A stretch of DNA of 48,749 bases, taken from NCBI RefSeq assembly GCF_001854805.1, contig NZ_MBLO01000043.1, forward strand, positions 1 to 48,749, written 5' to 3'. The position numbers and the translations under genes were made by a program. Of the stretch, positions 1 through 8,204 are shown one piece after another (position 1 is the first letter of the stretch; every line of letters starts with the position of its first letter). The notes beneath the pieces were generated by a model. The model had not been told where the DNA came from. It worked only from the letters and a program-made list of their open reading frames with translations, and did not search any database. Source of the stretch: Pseudofrankia coriaricola. GTDB taxonomy: Bacteria; Actinomycetota; Actinomycetes; Frankiales; Frankiaceae.

Positions 1-15
1 GTGTCCATTCACGGG
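1..15. repeat. Left terminal inverted repeat of the IS66-family element
   Basis: GTGTCCATTCACGGG matches the reverse complement of 1727-1741 at all 15 positions. The bases beyond the repeat differ between the two ends. Confidence 0.85.
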
Positions 16-36
16 GGTAACCGTGTTGATGTTGTT

Positions 37-1629
37 TCAGGCGGTGGCTGGGACTGGTAGCCAGGGGCTGCCGGTGAGGGCGGTGCGGATGGCCTCGAGG
101 GCGCGGACACCGTGGTCTCTGGCAGAGACGAGGTAGGAGCGCACGCGGCAGTAGGCGGCCAGGGTCGTCTGGGTGTGCCAGTATCCCGAGACCGCCTGGT
201 GGCGTTTCGGTCCTCTCAGTGCCTGCTCGGCGGGGTTGTTCGTCCAGGGGACGGCGAAGTTGGTCGTGAACAGCCAGACCTGTCCGGCCTTGTCGGCGAG
301 TCTTCGGGCGAGCTTGAGGCCGGGGTGGTTGCCGTCGTGCCAGTCGCGGCAGCGGTTGGTGATCCGGCCCCACTCGACGTCCTTGTCGTACCGGGCGCGC
401 AGGCTTTCGAGCAGGTCGGGGTCGAGCTGGTCGGCTTCCGCCGTGATCGCGGCGAGAACGGCGGCGTGCGCCTCACGCAGTGTGTCCTGGACGCGGCGGG
501 CCCAGCGCTGCTCGTCGTGGTGCAGGTCCCAGACGCCCTGGAGATGTCTGACCATGTGGGCCAGGCACTGCTGGACGCCTTTGAGCTGGGCGTCGAACTG
601 CGCCCAGCCGGAGTAGTCGTCGCGGACCAGGTAGCCGGTGAACCCGTCGAGCACGCCCAGGTCGTGAAGCGCCTTCGACGAGCGGGAGTGGACCGGGGCG
701 TACCAGACCAGCCCCGGCCCGGGAGTGCGCACCGTCACCACGTGCGGGCTGCCCGCCAGGTCCACGCCGGCGGCGTCGGTGTCCTTGTGCCACAGGTTGA
801 CCGGGGACTCGTCCGCGCACAGCACCGGCTCGGCACCCAGCGCCGCCCTCATCGCCGCGTCGAACCCGACCGCGGCCAACCGCTCGGCGAGGCGGGCGTT
901 CGCGCGGGCGACGAACCCCGACGACACCGCCACCCCGACCAGCCCGTCGACCAGCGCCGCGGCGCGCTCGACGGGCACGTTGCCCTCCGAGACCAGCAGC
1001 ACCGCCGCGCCGTTGAGGTTCGGCCCGTAGGTCACACAGCCCGGCCGGGCGAACGGCACCCCGGCGGTCGTGACCTTCCCGCAGCAGCCGCAACGCCGCC
1101 GCGGCAGCACCCAGTGCACCCTTTCCAGCACCGCGGGCAGCACGTCCCAGACCTGCGCCCAGCCCGCGCCGACGTCCCGCCCGCCGGACAGGTCACCCTG
1201 ACACGACGAGCACTGGTCCGGCTGGTCCGCCGTCTCGGTCCGGTCCGGCTGTTCGGCCGGGGCCAGCCGCGCACCGTCACGCCCCGACTGCCCACCCGGC
1301 TTCCGGTCCTTCGACCGGACCCGCTGCGAGGCCGCCCGCACCGCCTTCCGGCGCTCCTTCGCCGCCAACGGCTCCTTCGACGACGGGGTCGAGGAGTTCG
1401 AGCTGTCCATCCCGACCCGCCGCGCCAGCTCCGCGACCTGCAACTCCAGCCGCTCCCGCGCCGCGCGCTGCGCGGACAGCTCCACCTCGTGCCGCTCCGC
1501 CATGTCTGCGATCACCCGCCGCAACCGGCTGTTCGTCTCCGCCAGCCGCCGGTTCTCCTCCGCAAGCTCGCCGACCCGCTCTTCGGCAGCCGAAACCCGC
1601 GACTCCAACGACGCGGACGGGTCAGCCAC
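37..1629 (-). CDS. IS66 family transposase
   Basis: The 530-residue protein has the IS66 layout. An N-terminal coiled coil rich in Glu, Arg and Leu (about 5-75) is followed by a basic Ser-rich linker, a zinc-finger-like block with CSSC and CGCC pairs (about 140-185), and a long DDE catalytic domain. The catalytic acids are visible in CADESPVNLW, VRDDYSGW and the C-terminal NNPAEQALR motif, so the enzyme looks intact. It would cut and join the element's ends in the cytoplasm. Length is usual for the family. It sits alone inside matching 15-bp inverted repeats, as expected for an autonomous copy. No frameshift or internal stop is present. Confidence 0.93.
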   Translation of the reverse strand: MADPSASLESRVSAAEERVGELAEENRRLAETNSRLRRVIADMAERHEVELSAQRAARERLELQVAELARRVGMDSSNSSTPSSKEPLAAKERRKAVRAASQRVRSKDRKPGGQSGRDGARLAPAEQPDRTETADQPDQCSSCQGDLSGGRDVGAGWAQVWDVLPAVLERVHWVLPRRRCGCCGKVTTAGVPFARPGCVTYGPNLNGAAVLLVSEGNVPVERAAALVDGLVGVAVSSGFVARANARLAERLAAVGFDAAMRAALGAEPVLCADESPVNLWHKDTDAAGVDLAGSPHVVTVRTPGPGLVWYAPVHSRSSKALHDLGVLDGFTGYLVRDDYSGWAQFDAQLKGVQQCLAHMVRHLQGVWDLHHDEQRWARRVQDTLREAHAAVLAAITAEADQLDPDLLESLRARYDKDVEWGRITNRCRDWHDGNHPGLKLARRLADKAGQVWLFTTNFAVPWTNNPAEQALRGPKRHQAVSGYWHTQTTLAAYCRVRSYLVSARDHGVRALEAIRTALTGSPWLPVPATA

Positions 1630-1726
1630 AACCCCTGATCATCACCAGACCGCCGGCCCGATCAAGCAACAGCCCCGGCGTGTCACCCCAACACATCAAC
1701 CCAGCTCAGCGGCCCAGACGCCCAGG

Positions 1727-1741
1727 CCCGTGAATGGACAC
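1727..1741. repeat. Right terminal inverted repeat of the IS66-family element
   Basis: CCCGTGAATGGACAC is the exact reverse complement of bases 1-15. The first ATG of the next open frame (1734) lies inside it. Confidence 0.85.
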
Positions 1742-2105
1742 CCCACCGGACGTTCTGGAACGGCTGGTACGCGCCCACGGCGACGTGACCCACATCCGAC
1801 CGCTGCTCGTCGAGCACCCCAACTTTCCCCGTCACGCCCTGCGCACGCTCGTCGACGAACCGAGCCCGCACGTGCAGCGCCTCGCCCTACAGGATCTTGA
1901 ACTACCGGTGACAGCCCTTCAGCGACTCGCCGCCGCTTCGGAGTCCTCCCTGCGCCGCGGCGTCGCCCGTCACCCCAAGATCACGGATGTGCTACTGGAG
2001 CAGCTTCTCTCGGACCCAGACTTCTATGTCGCCGACGCCGCCGCTGCCAACCCCGCGCTGCGACCAATCCGGATGTATCAAATCCTCGCCGACGCCAACT
2101 TGTGA
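1734..2105 (+). pseudogene. 5'-truncated HEAT/LRV-like repeat protein fragment
   Basis: This open frame encodes 123 residues of helical repeats with the spacing of leucine-rich-variant or HEAT-like repeats. Recurring segments such as LLVEHPNFPRHAL, LALQDLELPV, GVARHPKITDVLL and AAANPALRPI suggest short alpha-alpha units used for protein binding. Its only start codon (ATG at 1734) lies within the insertion sequence's right inverted repeat, and no ribosome-binding site precedes it. The true N-terminus was therefore probably lost when the element inserted. The rest of the frame is intact to its TGA. The function of the original protein is unknown, and it could still be expressed from a promoter in the IS. 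Confidence 0.55.
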
Positions 2106-2277
2106 CCCGGTCCGGCGGGCATCGACCTGCCCGCTGGGCACGCCCGCGCCGGTGCACCCACATTCCACGGGCCATACCAAGCCCGCATGGTCGGCGACGT
2201 TCACGGCTGATGGGCCCCATGCCGGCAGGCTGGGGCTACCGTGGGCACCCACCTGCCCTCGGACAGGTGCCGCTTCG

Positions 2278-2667
2278 ATGGGAGTACGCATGCTGGTCGC
2301 GGCGTCCGGGCGGACCGGCGAGTTGGTCGTGCGGGGCGATGGCCCAGGTCTGCTACAGCTGGCCGACGCCATCCTGTCGGGCAACCACCATGTCGAGACC
2401 AGCGCGATGGCCGATGTTGCCCCCTACGACGAGGCACTGTCCGGTATCCGGATCACGGCATGTACACGTCCGACGACGCGTGTCGGAAAGCAGGCCGACG
2501 GGACAATGATCATCAGCGGACCGTCGTCTGGACTTCGGATCCTCGCAGACAACATGCGCGCCCTCGCCGAGTCCGACACATCGGGACACCACCTTCATAT
2601 CGAGTACTTCCCGGGCCACTTCTATCTGGATCACGAGTCGACGCCACTCGTCGTCGAACTGGGGTAA
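2278..2667 (+). CDS. Imm32-like small protein (putative immunity protein)
   Basis: This 129-residue soluble protein has two similar halves. The first has a hydrophobic core around ELVVRGDGPGLLQLADAIL. The second is GTMIISGPSSGLRILADNM, followed by HHLHIEYFPGHFYLDHES and a C-terminal LVVEL strand. This layout resembles Imm32-type immunity proteins, but the assignment is from memory of the pattern and is moderate. The open frame extends upstream to 1987, but that part is Pro/Thr/Cys-rich and looks like non-coding translation, so ATG 2278 is preferred (ATG 2290 is also possible). No toxin gene is adjacent. Its stop lies 5 bases from the stop of the convergent VirB4-like gene. Confidence 0.5.
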   Translation: MGVRMLVAASGRTGELVVRGDGPGLLQLADAILSGNHHVETSAMADVAPYDEALSGIRITACTRPTTRVGKQADGTMIISGPSSGLRILADNMRALAESDTSGHHLHIEYFPGHFYLDHESTPLVVELG

Positions 2668-2672
2668 CACCC

Positions 2673-4130
2673 TTATCGCTTACCGGTCATGGCGGTGTCG
2701 GTGTCGGCGAAGGTCCATTCGTCGGGGGCGATGGTGTGGTCGACGAGGGCGGTGTGGGGGCCGATCTGCCACAGGGCGGTGAAGGGTGGGAGGTGGTCGA
2801 GGAGGGCCGCCTGGCGGGTGGTGAGACCCATGTCGGCGAGAAGGCGCGCGACATGTTCGGGGTTCTGGTGGAGGAAGACCCGGACCGACGTCGTGTTGAG
2901 GAGGCCTTCGGCGCTGCCAACGCCCCCGCGGCCCGCGCCGGCGCCGCCGTTGTGGTTGGTGTTCAGGTCGGCGATGGCATGGGTGATGAGGATGTTGACT
3001 TGGCCGAACTGGCGGCCGAGGCGCCATTGGTTGTGGAGGTGGCGGGCGATGGCGGGGTCGTCGAGGGCGATCCAGGCTTCGTCGACGATGGTGAGTTTGT
3101 GGGTGGCGGGCTGGCTGTGCATGACGGCGGCGAGCCAGCCGGTGGCGGCGGTCAGCACGAGCTTGAGGGCGCGGGGACTGGTGAGCAGGGCGGACAGATC
3201 GAGGATGAGGCCGGGCTTGGTGCGCCAGTCGAGGCCGGGGGTGGTGGGGCCGTCGGCGATGCCGCGTAGGTCGTGGTCGAGCAGGGTGACGGTGGCGTCG
3301 AGCAGGGGGCGGCGGCGGTCGAGGAGTTCGTCGAGGGTGGTGTCGAGGCCGGCGGCGAGGGTGTGGTCGGGCTGGGCGAGCAGGTGGCGGACGTGGTGCA
3401 GGGTTGGCGCGTCGGGACCGGCGGGGATGGCGTGGGTGTGGGTGGTGAGGTGGCGGGCGGTTTCGAGGAGGAGGCGGTGTTGGCTGGGGTCGAGGGTGGG
3501 GCGGTCGAGGGCGACGGCGAGCAGGGTTTCCAGGACGGCGGCGCGTTGCGCGGCGAGACCGGCGACCAGGTCGTCGACGCGCTCGGGCTCTGTCGGGCTG
3601 TCGGCCGCGTGCGCGCCTACGGCGCGTGGGGTGGGGCTGCGGCTGTGGCGTTCTGAGGGTGAGGTGGTGGGGGTGGTGTCGAGGGGGTTGACGCGGAGGG
3701 TGCCGCCGGGTTGGAGGGGTAGGACGGCGTAGCCGAGGTGATGGCCAAGGGTGGTCCATTCGCCTTTGGGGTCGAGGACAGCGGTCCAGCGGGGGCGGCC
3801 GGCCTGGGTGGTCAGCGCGGTGGTGCGGTGCAGGTAGGTCTTGGCGAGGGCGCTTTTGCCGTGGGCGCCGGCGCCGGAGATGACCATGTTGGGGCCTTGG
3901 ATGAGTCCGTGTTCGTAGGCGGTGACGAGGTCGAAGTGGAAGCCGCCGCCGGCGAGGCGGTCGGTACCGAGCAGCGGGCCTGGCTGGCCGAGGGTGGTCT
4001 CGATGGAGAACGGGTGTAGGGCGCAGAGGTGGGCGGTGGTGGCGATGTCCCAGGGCAGGGTGAGTGGCACCGTCGGACCCGGCCGGCGGCGACCGCGGCG
4101 GTAGCGGCGTGGGATGAGACCTGAGGACAC
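2673..4130 (-). CDS. VirB4-like conjugation ATPase
   Basis: The 485-residue protein is a P-loop ATPase of the VirB4/TraC type, which powers type IV secretion from the inner face of the membrane. A Walker A motif (GAGAHGKS) lies at about 86-93. A Walker B motif with the VirB4-style aromatic tail (LTIVDEAW) lies at about 346-353. A DPKGEW segment after Walker A is also typical of this group. A Gly-rich stretch (GGAGAGRGGVG) occurs near 395-405. The GTG start overlaps the TAG stop of the SCO6880-family gene by one base, so the two are translationally coupled. It is the last gene of the conjugation operon. It lacks the long N-terminal domain of proteobacterial VirB4, as actinobacterial versions often do. 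Confidence 0.82.
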   Translation of the reverse strand: MSSGLIPRRYRRGRRRPGPTVPLTLPWDIATTAHLCALHPFSIETTLGQPGPLLGTDRLAGGGFHFDLVTAYEHGLIQGPNMVISGAGAHGKSALAKTYLHRTTALTTQAGRPRWTAVLDPKGEWTTLGHHLGYAVLPLQPGGTLRVNPLDTTPTTSPSERHSRSPTPRAVGAHAADSPTEPERVDDLVAGLAAQRAAVLETLLAVALDRPTLDPSQHRLLLETARHLTTHTHAIPAGPDAPTLHHVRHLLAQPDHTLAAGLDTTLDELLDRRRPLLDATVTLLDHDLRGIADGPTTPGLDWRTKPGLILDLSALLTSPRALKLVLTAATGWLAAVMHSQPATHKLTIVDEAWIALDDPAIARHLHNQWRLGRQFGQVNILITHAIADLNTNHNGGAGAGRGGVGSAEGLLNTTSVRVFLHQNPEHVARLLADMGLTTRQAALLDHLPPFTALWQIGPHTALVDHTIAPDEWTFADTDTAMTGKR

Positions 4131-6115
4131 TAGGTGGCTCCGGGGTGGGGGCGGCGGGGGGTGAGGCCGAGCGGGAGGGTGGCGGTCAGGGCGGGGTGGT
4201 GGCGGCCGTGGAGGGGGCGTAGGTCGGTGATGCCGGCGCGGGCGGCGAGGTCGACGAGCTGCGCACTGGCGGCGTCGAGCGCGAGGCGGTCGGGGGCGGC
4301 GAGGTCGATGAGGGTGAGGTAGGCGAGTTCGGGGTGGCCGGCGGACAGTTCGGCGTCGCGCTGGTCGATCTGTTCGCGGGCGTGAGCGAGGTGGGTGGGG
4401 ATGCGGACGGCGTGGCGGTCGCGGATCTGGATCGCCAGGTCGAGGGCGGCGGTGTCGTGGTTGAGGCGGCGACGGGACGCGGCCGGTGGGATAGGGGTGA
4501 GGGCGGTGGTCAGGGTGCGCCCGGGTGGGGACTCGTGCAGGAGGGGGTCAAGCCAGCCGGGGTGCAGCGGGCCGGTGGGCCAGGTGGCGACGCGGAAGAC
4601 CCGGTGCCAGGTCGCGCCGACGCGGACCGCATCCCAGTAGGCCGCGAGTTCCGCCGCCGGCCGCGCTGGACCGCTGGTCGGCTGGTGGGTGCGCCGCGGT
4701 GGTGCGAGCGGGGACGGGCGTTGGCTGTCACGCGTGGCGCGACGTCGGCGCGGGTCTGATACGGGTTCCGGGTCCGTGGGGTTGACCGGCGTCTGCTCGG
4801 TCTGGCGGATAGGAACCATCGCGAGCGTGGCTTCCGTCGCGGCGCCGGGCGTCGAGCGGCGCCGACGGGCGGTGGCGTGGACGGTTATAGGTCTGGCGGC
4901 CGGTGCGGGAGTGCCTGCCGGTGTGCGTGGGTGGGATGGGGCGGTAAGGGCACCGGGTAGGCCGGCGCGAGCCGCCAGCCCGACAGACGGCGCCGTCCCC
5001 GTCGCGGCAAGCGCCGGTGGCAGGGCTGTCGCTTGTGGTGCTTCGTGGTCGGTGACGACGGTGAGGTGGCGGCGCGGCGCGACGACGGGCGGTTGCGGGT
5101 CGTCCCGTTCCGCGGTGGCGTCGGAGTCGGGGGTGTCGGGGTCGAGTTGGGTGAGGATGTCGGCGACGAGGCGGCCCGGGGACAGGGCGCCGTGGACGGT
5201 GAGGCCAGCGGCGCGGGCGCGCGCGGCGAGCGCTACGGCGGCGTTGACGGCAGCGAGCTCGGGGCGCGCGCCGCGCCGGCGGGTTCGGTCGGCGCGGTGG
5301 GTGTCGTGGTGGTGGTGGGGGTCGATGGTCAGCCAGAGGCGTAGGTCGTGCTGCTGGAGCAGGGTGTCGGCGAGCAGGCGGCGGTAGGACGCCCACGCCA
5401 CCGCCGCGCCCGCCGCGCCGGTGCCGCCGCTGCGCGCGAGGCCGACCATGGCGGCCGTCCTCGTCCCGATGGTGTGGTCGGTGCGGCGAGGTGAGGGGCG
5501 GGCGCGGCCGTCGGCGAGGTCGGGCGTGGGTGGCAGGTCGGCGTGGGTGTGGTGGGTGTGGACGGTGAAGCCGAGAGTGAGGACGGCGGGGTCGCGGGCG
5601 GTCTGGGCCAGGACGCCGGCCCAGGCGGCGAGGCGGCGGTGCTGGTCGGCGGGTTCAGCGAGGGTGAACGGGCCGCCGCGGATGTCGAGGACGACGGTGA
5701 GCGCGCCGGACCGCCGGTGGCGCAGAACGGCAGTCGGGGCGCCGTCGACGGTGGCCAGCGCGGGGGTCTCGACGGTGAGCAGGTCGAGGCCGGGTAGCCA
5801 GCCCGGCAGCCCACCCTCCGCCGTCGCGGTGCGGCGGGCGGCCACGCGGCAACGGGGGGCGGCGACGGTGAACCGGAGGAGCAGCGGGAGCAGGTCGTGT
5901 AGTGGTTCGCCGCCGAGGCGGACGGTGGCCAGCAGCACCGCGACGACCAGGGCGGCGGTGCCGGTGAGCAAGCCGGCCTGGCCGCGGATGAGGACCGTGG
6001 CCAGGATCAGGGACGTCAGGCCGGCGGCGGTGAGGGTGAGCTGGGAGACGGTCAGGCCGTAGAGCGCGGTCCCAACCCGGCGCGGCGGCAGCCGGTAGAC
6101 CGGTGGGCTGCTCAC
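4130..6115 (-). CDS. SCO6880-family membrane protein of the conjugation operon
   Basis: The 661-residue protein begins with YRLPPRRVGTALYGLTV followed by two membrane helices (about 19-43 and 48-66). This is the signature arrangement of SCO6880-family proteins, which precede VirB4-like ATPases in actinobacterial conjugation loci. The large cytoplasmic part contains the family-type segment YRRLLADTLLQQHDLRLWL (about 245-263). It then has a long low-complexity Pro/Thr/Arg region (about 390-490) and a second folded part near the C-terminus. No catalytic motif is seen. Its role is probably structural, recruiting the ATPase to the membrane channel. ATGA-type overlap with the upstream TrbL-like gene supports one operon. 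Confidence 0.78.
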   Translation of the reverse strand: MSSPPVYRLPPRRVGTALYGLTVSQLTLTAAGLTSLILATVLIRGQAGLLTGTAALVVAVLLATVRLGGEPLHDLLPLLLRFTVAAPRCRVAARRTATAEGGLPGWLPGLDLLTVETPALATVDGAPTAVLRHRRSGALTVVLDIRGGPFTLAEPADQHRRLAAWAGVLAQTARDPAVLTLGFTVHTHHTHADLPPTPDLADGRARPSPRRTDHTIGTRTAAMVGLARSGGTGAAGAAVAWASYRRLLADTLLQQHDLRLWLTIDPHHHHDTHRADRTRRRGARPELAAVNAAVALAARARAAGLTVHGALSPGRLVADILTQLDPDTPDSDATAERDDPQPPVVAPRRHLTVVTDHEAPQATALPPALAATGTAPSVGLAARAGLPGALTAPSHPRTPAGTPAPAARPITVHATARRRRSTPGAATEATLAMVPIRQTEQTPVNPTDPEPVSDPRRRRATRDSQRPSPLAPPRRTHQPTSGPARPAAELAAYWDAVRVGATWHRVFRVATWPTGPLHPGWLDPLLHESPPGRTLTTALTPIPPAASRRRLNHDTAALDLAIQIRDRHAVRIPTHLAHAREQIDQRDAELSAGHPELAYLTLIDLAAPDRLALDAASAQLVDLAARAGITDLRPLHGRHHPALTATLPLGLTPRRPHPGAT

Positions 6116-7482
6116 CGCCCGGGATCCGACGTCGCCGCGCCGCCCGGGTGCGCGAGCGGCGGCGGGGTGCGACGTGGCTGGGGACCTGGCTGAGGACGTA
6201 CCGGCCGGCGCGGCGCCGCCGCCTGCCCCGGCCCGGGCTGGCTAGCCGGTGACCGCCCCTCGCCGGGGCGGGGGGCGGTCGGCGGCCGGTCACCAGGGCG
6301 CCGGCCAGCGGTTGGGCCAGTCGCGGGGCCAGGACGCGGGCCGGCTCCGCGGCCGGTGGTCGGACCGGTCGCGGGGCCGGTGCTCGGGCCGGGCCCACCG
6401 CCGGTGGTGGTGGTGGTGTCGTTGGTCGGCGGGTCGGGAAGGCTGCGGGGTCTGATCGGGCCGTTGCCGGCCGTCGGCGTGGGAGCGTCTCCCCCGGGCA
6501 GGCCACCACCCGCACCCCGACCGCCACCCACGCCGCGGCCGGCGCCCGCGCCGCGGCCACCGCCGAGACGGGCGGCGCCTCCCAGGGCCCGGCCCCAGTA
6601 GGCGACCTGCGCGGTCTGCTGCGCCGCGCGGAACGGAGCGCGCGACAGGCCCTGCGCCAACGTGTACGCCTCGACGATCGGGATGAGACGCCAGACGACC
6701 GTCGGCATGAACACGGCGACGACGACCGTGGTCAGGCCGAGCAGGTACTGCCCCCAGCCGGCCGCACCGTCGCTGTTCGGGCCCTCGTTGAGCTGGTCGA
6801 TCCCGATCCGCAACGCCACGAAGATCGCCGGTTTGGCGAGCACCGCCGCGACCACCATGCGGGTCACCTGCCCGGCCGCGGCGCGGGCCGCGGGCAGCAC
6901 CGACGCGGCGAGGCTCAGCGGCGCGAGCGCGACCACGATCAACACCAGCGAGTCGCGCACGATGAGCTCCATGTAGAGCAGCACCCCGCCGACGAACACC
7001 ACCAACGTCAGCAGAAGCCCCGGGGCGTCCTGCGACGGCGGCAACGCCATCCGGTCGGTCAGCGTCGCGGCCGTGTCCGCGGGCAGGACCGCGCCGGCCA
7101 GCGCGTCCGCGATCGTCAACAGCCGGTCGACCAGCCACGGAAGACCCGCGATCCCGAGCACCGCGACCGGCAGCTGCCGGAACATCCGCGCGAACGCCTG
7201 CCCAGGCTCCCCCGACAACAACCCCTGGATCACCCCGACCAGCAGCGCGCCGACCAGTAACGCCCCGCTGAACGTCGCCACCGTGTGATACGGCCCGTCC
7301 CCAGCCAGGTAGCTCGACGCGGTCACCTGCGGCCGCGTCGAGGTGGCGAACAACTCGGTCAACAGATCCCTGGTCCGGTCACGAAACGCCCCGACCAGGA
7401 CCTCGATCAGCGCCCTCAGGACATCCTGAATCCCCGAAGCAATCCCCGTACCGAACAGGTTCCCCAACCAGCCCACCGTCAC
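6112..7482 (-). CDS. TrbL/VirB6-like polytopic membrane protein
   Basis: The 456-residue protein has about six membrane segments in its first 300 residues, for example ATFSGALLVGALLVGVIQGLL, LLTLVVFVGGVLLYMELIV and YLLGLTTVVVAVFMPTVVW. A charged, Gly/Pro-rich tail follows from about 350 to the end. This matches TrbL/VirB6-like channel proteins of type IV secretion. GTG 7482 was chosen because it forms a GTGA overlap with the upstream stop. The open frame reaches 7635, but the extra residues are Arg/Cys-rich and out of character. An amphipathic segment near the N-terminus (WLGNLFGTGIASGIQDVL) is often seen in these actinobacterial versions. Neighbours on both sides are conjugation genes. Confidence 0.75.
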   Translation of the reverse strand: MTVGWLGNLFGTGIASGIQDVLRALIEVLVGAFRDRTRDLLTELFATSTRPQVTASSYLAGDGPYHTVATFSGALLVGALLVGVIQGLLSGEPGQAFARMFRQLPVAVLGIAGLPWLVDRLLTIADALAGAVLPADTAATLTDRMALPPSQDAPGLLLTLVVFVGGVLLYMELIVRDSLVLIVVALAPLSLAASVLPAARAAAGQVTRMVVAAVLAKPAIFVALRIGIDQLNEGPNSDGAAGWGQYLLGLTTVVVAVFMPTVVWRLIPIVEAYTLAQGLSRAPFRAAQQTAQVAYWGRALGGAARLGGGRGAGAGRGVGGGRGAGGGLPGGDAPTPTAGNGPIRPRSLPDPPTNDTTTTTGGGPGPSTGPATGPTTGRGAGPRPGPATGPTAGRRPGDRPPTAPRPGEGRSPASQPGPGQAAAPRRPVRPQPGPQPRRTPPPLAHPGGAATSDPGR

Positions 7483-8204
7483 TCCGCCCGGGACAACGCC
7501 GGCGGCGCCGGACGTGGCGGCGTCGGCCCGAGCGACGCACGGCGAGAACCGGCAGCCACGGATACGACGGCGGTGAACGGCCCGGGCGACAGCGCCGCAC
7601 TGCCCCACAGGCCGTCGCCGCCCGGCGTCCCGCACCTATACACCACGGCCGACTGGGACAGACAGACACGCACCGGGGGCGGGTTCAGCAGCCGCCAGAC
7701 CACGACCGCGCACAGCAGACTCGCTGCCAGCAGCGTCACCACGAGCATCGCCGCGACCAGCCGCTCCAGCCACCACCGCTCGACCGGTGGCGGCGTCCAG
7801 GCCTCCTCGAACGGCGGCCCGTCCATCGCGCCGCCGTCGGGCAGGGACGGCGGATCGCCTGGCGGGTCCAACGCGGCCCACTCCACCTGATCCTGCGCAT
7901 CCGGCACGGCCGGACCCGTCGGCGCGCCGGGGTCCGTGGGCCGGCCCGCCCCGGCCGACCCGCCAGACCACCACGGTCGACCCGGGCCGCTGCCACGCTC
8001 TCCGGTATCGGCGTCCAGGCCGTCCGCCGCGCCCGGATCCGCGGCGGCCAGTTCGGCGGGCCAGGACGGTGCTTCGGGCTCGGGCACCCATCCGGCCTGA
8101 GCGAACCGAGCGGCAGGGACCTCGGGCGTCCAGTCGCCGCGGGGCGACGTGTGGCCGGTCGACCCGCTGTCAGGGCGGACGGGGCCGGGTTCGGCGGCGG
8201 TCAC
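7479..8204 (-). CDS. Single-pass membrane protein of the conjugation operon
   Basis: The 241-residue protein has a long acidic, Pro/Gly-rich, probably disordered N-terminal half (about 1-140), one clear membrane helix (LVAAMLVVTLLAASLLCAVVVW, about 148-169), and an 80-residue outer domain with two Cys. I do not recognise a named family. Position between the pilin-like gene and the TrbL-like gene suggests a structural part of the conjugation channel. GTG 8204 overlaps the upstream TGA (GTGA), the same coupling used at the next junction. An in-frame ATG at 8216 is an alternative. The open frame continues far upstream to 8819, but that region overlaps the real upstream gene and is not expected to be coding. 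Confidence 0.6.
   Translation of the reverse strand: MTAAEPGPVRPDSGSTGHTSPRGDWTPEVPAARFAQAGWVPEPEAPSWPAELAAADPGAADGLDADTGERGSGPGRPWWSGGSAGAGRPTDPGAPTGPAVPDAQDQVEWAALDPPGDPPSLPDGGAMDGPPFEEAWTPPPVERWWLERLVAAMLVVTLLAASLLCAVVVWRLLNPPPVRVCLSQSAVVYRCGTPGGDGLWGSAALSPGPFTAVVSVAAGSRRASLGPTPPRPAPPALSRAE

Larger units (their letters stand above)
1..1741 (-). mobile_element. IS66-family insertion sequence (right end complete, left end at window edge)
   Basis: The transposase gene at 37-1629 is bracketed by a perfect 15-bp inverted repeat: GTGTCCATTCACGGG at 1-15 and its reverse complement at 1727-1741. The window begins exactly at the left repeat, so the left target duplication cannot be seen and the element could start a few bases earlier. 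Only one open frame is present. The small accessory genes (tnpA, tnpB) of classical IS66 elements are absent, as in the single-ORF members of the group. The window edge falling on the terminal repeat suggests that the assembly broke at a multicopy element. Confidence 0.85.

Noticed and set aside
112-1638. Long plus-strand open frame opposite the IS66 transposase
   Set aside because: It is the reverse-strand shadow of a GC-rich gene; no motifs, and the transposase on the other strand has clear catalytic residues.
2241-3269. 342-residue plus-strand open frame overlapping the Imm32-like gene and VirB4
   Set aside because: Its second half is Gly/Val/Asp-rich sequence complementary to VirB4; the first half is another frame of the small gene.
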